Program-made: the position numbers and the translations under genes
Notes under the pieces: generated by a model
Databases searched by the model: none
The model's input: the letters and a program-made list of their open reading frames with translations, nothing else
What the model was told of the DNA's origin: nothing
Origin: JBGSMF01 sp964651475
GTDB lineage: Bacteria; Chloroflexota; Anaerolineae; Fen-1058
DNA: 14,520 bases
Assembly: GCA_964651475.1 (NCBI GenBank)
Contig: CAZYXV010000061.1
Coordinates: 1 to 14,520 of the forward strand
Reading direction: 5' to 3'
Shown: positions 1 to 5,277 of the stretch, piece by piece
Position numbering within the stretch: the first letter of the stretch is position 1
How the letters are laid out: every line of letters starts with the position of its first letter

Positions 1-22
1 GCAATGACAGGATTGTGAAAAA

Positions 23-51
23 TTGCAATTTATGACCGCGTGCAGTATAGA
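23..51 (+). promoter_or_regulatory. Possible sigma-70-type promoter upstream of the phosphoesterase gene
   Basis: TTGCAA at 23-28 and TATAGA at 46-51 are separated by 17 bases, which fits a housekeeping promoter with a modest -35. The predicted start near 58 falls inside the hairpin at 54-73, so either the hairpin acts on the nascent transcript or this promoter is fortuitous. The first bases of the window (GCAATGACA) match the end of the palindromic repeat seen again at 8346-8355, so the window probably begins at the edge of such a repeat. Confidence 0.3.
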
Positions 52-53
52 TC

Positions 54-73
54 AAGCCTGGCGCGGCTTTTTT
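54..73 (+). terminator. Short hairpin with T-run, possible terminator
   Basis: AAGCC (54-58) pairs with GGCTT (65-69) around a six-base loop, and the T residues continue to 73. The form is that of an intrinsic terminator, but the stem is only five pairs. It could end transcription arriving from the left, before the phosphoesterase gene. Confidence 0.3.
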
Positions 74-118
74 GCCGTCCTTGCGGCCTGGAAAGAACGC
101 CGCTATCAATTTTAGTGG

Positions 119-124
119 TACAAT
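119..124 (+). promoter_or_regulatory. -10 box suggesting a leaderless phosphoesterase mRNA
   Basis: TACAAT lies eight bases before the ATG at 133, so transcription from it would start at or one to two bases before the start codon. No Shine-Dalgarno-like sequence precedes that ATG, which agrees with a leaderless transcript. There is no good -35 at 16-18 bases upstream, so this is tentative. Confidence 0.3.
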
Positions 125-132
125 AGACATTA

Positions 133-1269
133 ATGTCAGCCAGTTCATTTTCAGAGTCAATCACAGAATTTGCGCTCATTGTGTTGTTGGCGCTCTCGCT
201 GGACGTTTGGATGTGCTACCGGGTGTGGGCCAAAATGAGCGAGCGGCGGGTAGCGCGTTGGGCGGCGGGCATGCTGCTGGCGATGGGATTGTGCGACGGC
301 CTGCTGCTTGCCGCGCTGCCGCGCCTGGGGCTTTCTTACGGGCCGGCGGGATTCCCGTGGCTTGCTATGACGGTGATTCGCGCCGGTCTGGCGCTGGCGG
401 CGGCGTTGGCCTGGCGCATGCTGCCGGCCCCCAAGCAGGCGGTGAACCTCGCCGCGCTGCTGGCGCTCAACCTGGCGATTTTGGGCTGCGAGATATACGG
501 TTTGTATTTCGAGCCGTTCAACCTGGGCGTCGCGTCGGTGCGCCTCACGCCGCCGGCTGACCCGCCCCCAATTCGCATCGTTCAGCTTTCCGATTTGCAC
601 GTCGAGCGAATCACGCGGCGCGAGCGGGCCGTGCTGGAGGCTGTTGAGCGGCTCGAACCCGACCTGCTTTTGTTGACGGGCGATTATTTAAACTGGTCAT
701 ACGTGGACGACGACGACGCGCGCCGCGACGCGCGCGCCGTGCTGAGCCAGCTCAGCGCCCCGCACGGCGTGTATGCCATCCCCGGCACGCCGGTGGTAGA
801 TACGCCCGGCGCGCTGCAGGCCCTCTTTACCGACATGGATAACATCACGCTGCTCTACGACGACATTGCCCGGGTGGACGTGAACGGGCAGGCCATTTAC
901 CTGGTGGGCGTGGCTAACCTGGGCTGGAGCCGAGACGCGGCAAGCCTGCGCGCATTGATGAGCCGCCTGCCGCCGGAGGCTTTAACGATTTTAATGTATC
1001 ACACGCCCGATTTGATCGAGACGGCTTCCGAGTTGGGCGTGGACGTTTATCTGGCGGGTCACACGCACGGCGGCCAGATTCGCCTGCCGTGGTATGGCGC
1101 CATCGTCACGTCTTCGCGCTATCTCAAGCAATACGAAGCCGGCCTGTACCAGGTCGGGGCCACGCAGTTGTACGTCAGCCGGGGGATCGGCATGGAAGGG
1201 CTGGCCGCGCCGCGCGTCCGCTTTTTGTGCGCGCCGGAAGTCGTCGAGTTTACGTTGGGAAATCAATGA
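133..1269 (+). CDS. Membrane-anchored metallophosphoesterase with an altered GNHD motif
   Basis: A calcineurin-like metallophosphoesterase of the YkuE/YaeI type, which hydrolyses phosphoesters with two metal ions; the substrate cannot be read from sequence. Four hydrophobic segments lie near residues 11-30, 43-63, 75-95 and 102-123, placing the enzyme at the membrane. The catalytic domain starts near 145. It shows D154-x-H156 (SDLH), G183-D184 in LLTGDYLN, H290 in MYHTPD and H310-T-H312 in AGHTHGGQ, all standard metal or active-site motifs. The fifth motif, normally GNHD or GNHE, reads GTPV at 218-221 within an otherwise family-like context (GVYAIPGTPVVDTPG), so the metal-ligand Asn and the catalytic His appear lost. 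Length (378 residues) is normal for a multi-helix member. The start has no visible ribosome binding site; later ATGs (211, 235) would remove the first helix. It stands alone, ahead of a terminator-like hairpin. Confidence 0.85.
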   Translation: MSASSFSESITEFALIVLLALSLDVWMCYRVWAKMSERRVARWAAGMLLAMGLCDGLLLAALPRLGLSYGPAGFPWLAMTVIRAGLALAAALAWRMLPAPKQAVNLAALLALNLAILGCEIYGLYFEPFNLGVASVRLTPPADPPPIRIVQLSDLHVERITRRERAVLEAVERLEPDLLLLTGDYLNWSYVDDDDARRDARAVLSQLSAPHGVYAIPGTPVVDTPGALQALFTDMDNITLLYDDIARVDVNGQAIYLVGVANLGWSRDAASLRALMSRLPPEALTILMYHTPDLIETASELGVDVYLAGHTHGGQIRLPWYGAIVTSSRYLKQYEAGLYQVGATQLYVSRGIGMEGLAAPRVRFLCAPEVVEFTLGNQ

Positions 1270-1323
1270 TGCTGTCGGAGAGCAGGCTGGCATCCCTATG
1301 CCAGCCGTTGGGAAATCAATGAT
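1254..1323 (+). repeat. 17-bp direct repeat flanking a hairpin at the gene end
   Basis: GTTGGGAAATCAATGAT occurs at 1254-1270 and again exactly at 1307-1323. The first copy contains the last codons and the TGA stop of the phosphoesterase gene. The 53-base offset includes the hairpin at 1285-1306. A copy of coding sequence repeated downstream suggests a small duplication at the gene end. Confidence 0.75.
1285..1306 (+). terminator. Perfect 9-bp hairpin downstream of the phosphoesterase gene
   Basis: GGCTGGCAT (1285-1293) and ATGCCAGCC (1298-1306) form a perfect nine-pair stem with a four-base CCCT loop, sixteen bases after the stop codon. No T-run follows, so it is not a textbook intrinsic terminator. 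It may protect a 3' end or act as a weak terminator. Confidence 0.5.
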
Positions 1324-1360
1324 ACTCTAGTTGACTAGAGTGTTTTGGTTGTGATATACT
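1324..1360 (+). promoter_or_regulatory. Promoter of the SCP2/alcohol dehydrogenase operon with overlapping operator-like palindrome
   Basis: TTGACT (1331-1336) and TATACT (1355-1360) with an 18-base spacer form a good sigma-70-type promoter, with transcription expected to start near 1367. The -35 box sits in the middle of an inverted repeat: ACTCTAG (1324-1330), four-base centre TTGA, CTAGAGT (1335-1341), with arms matching perfectly. A dimeric repressor bound here would block RNA polymerase. Which regulator family binds is not readable; no regulator gene lies next to it. Confidence 0.65.
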
Positions 1361-1398
1361 TTTACTTACATTACGATGATGATAAGGAGGCATTTTCA

Positions 1399-1809
1399 AT
1401 GGCGCACAAATTTCCGAGCGATGCGTGGGTCAAAGCCCTGATGGAAGAATTGAACGGCAGCGAAGCTTACGCCGAAGCGGCCAAAACCTGGGAAGGCGAT
1501 TTTTATTTCATCGTCGAGCCGGGCGGAACGCTGGAAAAAACCGTACAGTTGTATATGGACTTGTGGCACGGCAAATGCCGCGAGGCGTTTGAGGTGGCGG
1601 ACGATTCGTCCAAGACGCCCATCTTTAGGATGAGCGCGCCGGTGGCCACGTGGAAAAAAGTCCTCACCAAAAAACTCGATCCGATTCAGGGCTTGATGAC
1701 GGGCCAGCTCAAGCTCAAGGGCAACATGGCCATGATTATGAAGAGCGTCAAAGCCGCCAAAGAACTGGTGGAAAGCGGCACGCGCGTCGAGACCGAATTC
1801 CCTGTATGA
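1399..1809 (+). CDS. SCP2-type sterol/lipid-binding protein
   Basis: A 136-residue protein consisting of a single SCP2 (sterol carrier protein 2-like) domain, a fold that holds a lipid or other hydrophobic molecule in a tunnel. The diagnostic C-terminal part DPIQGLMTGQLKLKGNMAMI (about residues 94-113) matches the family's L-x-G-K-x-K-x-x-G-[ND] region, and the middle WEGDFYFIVEPGG is typical. The ATG at 1399 is chosen because AAGGAGG (1384-1390) precedes it by eight bases; an upstream in-frame GTG at 1345 falls inside the promoter. No signal peptide or membrane helix is seen, so it should be cytoplasmic. It is first in an operon and 18 bases ahead of the alcohol dehydrogenase gene, so it may carry that enzyme's hydrophobic substrate; that link is inference. 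Confidence 0.88.
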   Translation: MAHKFPSDAWVKALMEELNGSEAYAEAAKTWEGDFYFIVEPGGTLEKTVQLYMDLWHGKCREAFEVADDSSKTPIFRMSAPVATWKKVLTKKLDPIQGLMTGQLKLKGNMAMIMKSVKAAKELVESGTRVETEFPV

Positions 1810-1827
1810 GGGCGCGGAGCGAAAGCC

Positions 1828-2997
1828 ATGTGGTTTTTTAAAAGCCCCGAAATTGTGTTTGGCGAAGAGGCGCTCAGCTACCTGGAGCGGCTGGAAGGCC
1901 GCCGCGCCTTTATCGTCACCGATGCGACCGTGGTCAAGTTGGGACACGCGGCGCGCGTCCAAGAGGCGCTGCGCGCGGCCGGTTTTGAGGTGGCCGTGTA
2001 CGACAAGGTCGAGCCGGATCCTCCCCTGGATGTGGTGCGCGCCGGGGCGGCCGTGATGGCCGAGTTTCAGCCGGACTGGATCATCGGGTTGGGCGGCGGC
2101 TCGCCGATAGACGCGGCCAAGGCGATGTGGATTCTGTACGAGCGGCCCGATCTCGACCCCGAAGGCATCAACCCCATCGAAACCTTGGGATTGCGCCGCA
2201 AGGCGCGCCTGGTGGGCATTCCTACCACCAGCGGCACCGGTTCGGAAGTGACGCTGGGCGTGATTTTGACCAACCAGGCCGAACGCCGCAAACTGAGCCT
2301 GGGCAGCCGCGAGGCCATCCCCGACGTGGCGATTCTGGACCCCTCGTTTGTGATGAGCCTGCCGCCGCGCGTGACGGCGGATACCGGCATGGACGCGTTG
2401 ACGCACGCCATCGAAGGCTTTACGTGCCTGTGGCACAATGATTTTTCGGATGGGTTGTGCCTGAGGGCGGCGCACCTGGTATTTGAATATCTGCCGCGCG
2501 CTTACCTGGATGGCAATGACGTGGTTGCGCGCACCAGGATGCACAACGCCGCCGCCATCGCCGGGTTGGGCTTTGGCAACGCCATGGCGTCGCTGGCGCA
2601 CAGCATGGGGCACGCGCTGGGGGGCGTCTTCCACACGCCGCACGGGCGCGCGGTGGGGTTGTTCTTGCCATACGTCATCGAGTTCTGCGCGTTGGGCGAG
2701 CCGGGCGCCACGCGCTATGGCGAGTTGGCGCGCTTTTTGGGATTGCCTTACACCACGGAGCAAGAGGCTGCCGGCAGCCTGGCGGCGGCCATTCGCCAGT
2801 TGCAGTTGGCGCTCGACCAGCCGCGCATGCTTGCCGCGTGCGGCATAGCGCGCCAGGATTTCGAGCGCGATCTGGGCTTGTTGGTGGACCACGCCGGCAA
2901 CGACAATCAAACCATGACCAGTACGCGCATCCCCACCGATGACGACATGCGCCGGCTGTACCAATACGCCTACGAGGGCAAATCCATAGATTTTTAA
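1828..2997 (+). CDS. Iron-containing (group III) alcohol dehydrogenase
   Basis: A full-length, 389-residue group III alcohol dehydrogenase that interconverts alcohols and aldehydes or ketones with NAD(P)H. The dinucleotide-binding motif GGGSPIDAAK lies at 89-98 and PTTSGTGSE at 132-140. The four iron ligands of the family are all present: D189 and H193 (MDALTHAIE), H258 (AHSMGH) and H272 (PHG), with the usual 4- and 14-residue spacings. The start at 1828 follows GGAG (1816-1819) by eight bases. It is probably co-transcribed with the SCP2 gene from the promoter at 1331-1360. The exact substrate is unknown; pairing with a lipid-binding protein points to a long-chain or hydrophobic alcohol, which is an inference. 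No terminator is visible beyond the repeat block that begins two bases after the stop. Confidence 0.95.
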   Translation: MWFFKSPEIVFGEEALSYLERLEGRRAFIVTDATVVKLGHAARVQEALRAAGFEVAVYDKVEPDPPLDVVRAGAAVMAEFQPDWIIGLGGGSPIDAAKAMWILYERPDLDPEGINPIETLGLRRKARLVGIPTTSGTGSEVTLGVILTNQAERRKLSLGSREAIPDVAILDPSFVMSLPPRVTADTGMDALTHAIEGFTCLWHNDFSDGLCLRAAHLVFEYLPRAYLDGNDVVARTRMHNAAAIAGLGFGNAMASLAHSMGHALGGVFHTPHGRAVGLFLPYVIEFCALGEPGATRYGELARFLGLPYTTEQEAAGSLAAAIRQLQLALDQPRMLAACGIARQDFERDLGLLVDHAGNDNQTMTSTRIPTDDDMRRLYQYAYEGKSIDF

Positions 2998-2998
2998 A

Positions 2999-3187
2999 GT
3001 AGGGGCAGGTCTTGCACCTGCCCTCATATGGGCAACCGCAAGGTCTTGCCCCTACATTAAATTCAGTATCTTCTCAATAATCTGGGGTAGGGGCAGGGCT
3101 TGCCCCTGCCCTCATATGGGCAACCGCAAGGTCTTGCACCTGCCCACCGAGGGCAACCGCGAGGGATTGCCCCTACATTAAATTCAG
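2999..3187. repeat. Composite of palindromic repeats related to the 92-bp element
   Basis: Two related units. Unit A (2999-3055) has perfect nine-base ends GTAGGGGCA and TGCCCCTAC. Unit B starts at 3066 with GTATCTTCTCAA, the left end of the 92-bp element, holds its own GTAGGGGCA (3087-3095) and TGCCCCTAC (3168-3176), and carries an extra internal copy of the GGGCAACCGC stretch. Both units end with the same sequence CCCCTACATTAAATTCAG, at 3049-3066 and 3170-3187. TAAATTCA sits directly left of unit B (3058-3065) and recurs at 3179-3186, the same 8-bp spacing logic as at the intact copies, but the right terminal repeat is absent. The right end covers the stop codon of the FHA gene on the minus strand. 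Confidence 0.8.
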
Positions 3188-3855
3188 GCCTGGGGATTAT
3201 CCAGCCTGAAGCCGTGCCCGCGCACGGTGAGGATGTATTCGTGGTCCGGGTCGAACTCGGCCAGGCGGTCGCGCAAGCGGCGCACCAGCGCGTCTATGGC
3301 TTGTTCAGACACGCCTTCGCCCAGCGCCTCTGGCCATACGATGGAGACCACCTCGTCGCGGCTGACGACGCGCCCGCTCGCGCCGTAAAGTAATTCTAAC
3401 AGGCGATATTGGGCCAGGCTGAGCAAGGGGTCAACCTCGCGGCCGCGCACCCATACACGGCGCTGCGCCTTGTCCAGCCGCAGCGCGGGCGGCGTTTCGA
3501 CCGGCGCCGTAGGGGCGACGTCGAGCGACAAGGGCAGCGTCGCTTCGGCGCCGACGAACAACAGACGCACGCTGAGGGCAATCTGAATCTCGTCGCCGTC
3601 TTGCAAGCGGTGCGTCGCTCCCGGGGCGAGCGGCTGGCCATTGATGTGCGTGCCGTTTTTGCTCTCCAGGTCTTGCACAAAATAGCCCTGCTCGTCGCGC
3701 CCAACGCGCACGTGGCTGCGCGAGACCAATCGCTCGGGCAGCACAATGTCGCTGTTTTCGCCGCGGCCGATGACGAGTTCGGCGCGGTCAATCGGCCATT
3801 TTCGGCCGGCCAGTTGCCCTTCGTGCATGACCAACAATGGAACTTCGGGTTCCAT
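3184..3855 (-). CDS. FHA-domain/winged-helix DNA-binding regulator
   Basis: A 223-residue transcription regulator joining an N-terminal forkhead-associated (FHA) domain, which binds phosphothreonine peptides, to a C-terminal OmpR/PhoB-type winged helix. FHA residues are G30-R31, S45-R46-S47-H48, N67-G68 and N72 (about 25-100). The DNA-binding part spans about 125-218, with LSLAQYRLLELL, SRDEVVSIVWP, EQAIDALVRRLRDRL and the final wing ILTVRGHGFRL. There is no receiver domain, so phosphate input probably comes through the FHA domain or direct threonine phosphorylation. The ATG at 3855 is preferred: AAGGAGAG precedes it by five bases, while the TTG six codons upstream has none. It is divergent from a Ser/Thr kinase gene, as expected for a kinase-regulator pair comparable in principle to mycobacterial PknH-EmbR, though the domain order here is FHA first. 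Its stop codon lies within a repeat end. Confidence 0.9.
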   Translation of the reverse strand: MEPEVPLLVMHEGQLAGRKWPIDRAELVIGRGENSDIVLPERLVSRSHVRVGRDEQGYFVQDLESKNGTHINGQPLAPGATHRLQDGDEIQIALSVRLLFVGAEATLPLSLDVAPTAPVETPPALRLDKAQRRVWVRGREVDPLLSLAQYRLLELLYGASGRVVSRDEVVSIVWPEALGEGVSEQAIDALVRRLRDRLAEFDPDHEYILTVRGHGFRLDNPQA

Positions 3856-3870
3856 ATTTGCTCTCCTTGA

Positions 3871-3910
3871 CAATCTTGAGATTGTAAGCTAAGCTAGTAA
3901 AAATTATACA
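3871..3910. promoter_or_regulatory. Overlapping divergent promoters with palindrome between regulator and kinase genes
   Basis: On the minus strand TATAAT lies at 3908-3903 (no clear -35), feeding the FHA regulator. On the plus strand TTGTAA (3882-3887) and TATACA (3905-3910), 17 bases apart, feed the kinase. The two -10 boxes overlap, so the promoters compete. A perfect inverted repeat CAATCT-TG-AGATTG (3871-3884) overlaps the kinase -35 and lies just downstream of the regulator's predicted start, a good place for autoregulation by the winged-helix protein. The binding is inferred. Confidence 0.5.
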
Positions 3911-3965
3911 CTCGTTTCTATTTTTCGAGGACGAGGGCAATTCACTGGGTTGCCTTCCATCAGGG

Positions 3966-3987
3966 CCGCGGATCACCCGCTCCGCGG
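3966..3987 (+). promoter_or_regulatory. GC-rich hairpin in the kinase 5' leader
   Basis: CCGCGGA (3966-3972) and TCCGCGG (3981-3987) pair perfectly around an eight-base loop. It ends 18 bases before the kinase start codon, so in RNA it could modulate ribosome access; in DNA it could be a protein site. No T-run follows, so it is not a terminator. Confidence 0.4.
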
Positions 3988-4005
3988 CACGCCGACCTGA
4001 GGAAT

Positions 4006-5040
4006 ATGGTGCTTCAACCAGGCGCTGTTCTGCGTGAACGCTACAAAATCGTCGAGTCCGTCGGGGCCGGCGGCATGGGAGCGGTCTACGAGGCGGAAGA
4101 TATCCGCCTGGCAGGCCGCCGTTGTGCTATTAAAGAGATTCGTCTCGAGCCTGGCGTTGAACCCGGCGAGCGCTCACAGGCGCAGGAACAATTTTACCGC
4201 GAAGCCAGCATCCTGGCCCGGCTGGACCATCCCAATCTCCCCAAAGTATCCGACTATTTTTCAGAAGAAACCCAAGATTACCTGGTGATGGATTTTGTCC
4301 CCGGCCAGGATTTAAAGGTCATCATGGACGAGGCTCGGCGGGCGGGCCGCTTTTTGGAGGAGCGGCAGGTGTTGGATTGGGCAACGCAGTTGTGCGACGC
4401 GCTCGACTATTTGCACACGCAAGACCCGCCCATCGTTCATCGAGACATCAAGCCGGCCAACATCAAGCTGACGCCCGACGGGCGCATCAAGCTGGTAGAC
4501 TTTGGATTGGTCAAGTTGTTGGCCGCCAGCGACGACCGCACCATCACCGTGCTGCAGGGGCGCGGCACCGCCGCCTACACGCCGATGGAGCAATACGGCG
4601 GCGACGCCGGCCACACGGATGGGCGCAGCGATATTTATTCGTTGGGCGCAACGCTCTATCACTTGCTCACCAACCAACCGCCGCTCGACGCCAAGCAGCG
4701 TTTTTTGCACCCGCTGACGCTGCCCCGCCCCAGCACCCTCAACCCCAAGGTCAGCGCCAATGTCGAGCGGGCGCTGATGGCGGCCCTGGCCATGCACCCG
4801 GACGAGCGCCCGCCGACGGTGCGCGCCTTTCGAGCTACGCTGCTGGGCCCGCCTGTGCCGGAACAGGCGGCTCTTGCTGTCTTTAGCCCCTGGCAGGCGG
4901 CTCTGAGCGCCAATTGGGTGTGGCTCCTGTTGGTGGCGTTGCTATTGCTTATCTCTGTAGCGGTGACCTTGCTGTCGCCCGTGATGGTCAACATGTCTAC
5001 CGCGTTTGCGCCGTTCAATTCTCCCCTCATCTTGCCCTAG
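4006..5040 (+). CDS. Membrane-anchored PknB-type serine/threonine protein kinase
   Basis: A Hanks-type kinase of 344 residues. The kinase domain covers about 13-280, with the glycine loop VGAGGMGAVYEA (19-30), ATP lysine K43 (AIKE), helix-C glutamate E66, catalytic loop H145-R146-D147-x-K149 with N152, D165-F166-G167, and PMEQ (193-196) in place of the usual APE. All catalytic residues are present, so it should be active. A single membrane helix (about 303-324) follows, then only some 20 residues, so there is no extracellular sensor domain such as PASTA repeats. The start is uncertain by one codon: GAGG (3999-4002) is three bases from the ATG at 4006 but six from the GTG at 4009. It is divergent from the FHA regulator, the likely target. 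It converges on the GH3-like gene across a repeat-filled gap. Confidence 0.95.
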   Translation: MVLQPGAVLRERYKIVESVGAGGMGAVYEAEDIRLAGRRCAIKEIRLEPGVEPGERSQAQEQFYREASILARLDHPNLPKVSDYFSEETQDYLVMDFVPGQDLKVIMDEARRAGRFLEERQVLDWATQLCDALDYLHTQDPPIVHRDIKPANIKLTPDGRIKLVDFGLVKLLAASDDRTITVLQGRGTAAYTPMEQYGGDAGHTDGRSDIYSLGATLYHLLTNQPPLDAKQRFLHPLTLPRPSTLNPKVSANVERALMAALAMHPDERPPTVRAFRATLLGPPVPEQAALAVFSPWQAALSANWVWLLLVALLLLISVAVTLLSPVMVNMSTAFAPFNSPLILP

Positions 5041-5072
5041 CCTGGCCGAGCCAGAGCCAAAACCACAAAGGA

Positions 5073-5211
5073 CACTAAGGACACCAAGGTTTTTACGTAT
5101 CTTCTCAATAATCCAGGGTAGTGGCAGGGCTTGCCCCTGCCCTCATATGGGCGACCGCAAGAGTCGCCCATACATTTTGAGATGATACGTTTTTACTTTG
5201 TGTCCTTAGTG
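5073..5211. repeat. 16-bp inverted repeat split by the 92-bp element
   Basis: CACTAAGGACACCAAG (5073-5088) and CTTTGTGTCCTTAGTG (5196-5211) pair at 15 of 16 positions. Taking out the inserted element and one 8-bp duplication leaves a hairpin with a seven-base loop GTTTTTA, so the element landed in the loop. It lies between the convergent kinase and GH3-like genes, where it may once have worked as a two-way transcription end. The rest of the gap (to 5277) shows nothing else clear. Confidence 0.8.
5097..5188. mobile_element. 92-bp MITE-like element, intact copy 1
   Basis: The ends are GTATCTTCTCAA and TTGAGATGATAC, an inverted repeat matching at 11 of 12 positions. The element is bounded by a perfect 8-bp direct repeat GTTTTTAC at 5089-5096 and 5189-5196, which marks insertion by a transposase acting in trans, since nothing is encoded. 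Inside are two hairpins, GGCAGGG/CCCTGCC and GGGCGAC/GTCGCCC, so with the paired ends it can fold as a three-way junction. It differs from the copy at 8254 at three of 92 positions. Confidence 0.85.
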
Positions 5212-5277
5212 GTGAATTTTCTCTTTGCCGAAAAAGCAACGATTTGACCAAGGTCCTGGCGTTTTGTCGGAGAGGGA

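Noticed and set aside
1345..1398. Upstream start for the SCP2 protein
   Set aside because: It falls inside the promoter (-10 at 1355-1360) and gives an odd Tyr/Asp-rich leader, while AAGGAGG marks the ATG at 1399.
1396..3027. 543-residue open frame on the minus strand opposite the SCP2 and alcohol dehydrogenase genes
   Set aside because: It is rich in Arg, His, Gln and Ala with no recognisable domain, and it runs opposite two clear genes with intact motifs. It is a GC-driven shadow frame.
2999..3187. CRISPR array in the repeat-rich block after the alcohol dehydrogenase
   Set aside because: There are only two or three degenerate units of unequal length, no regular spacers and no cas genes; the units match the mobile element.
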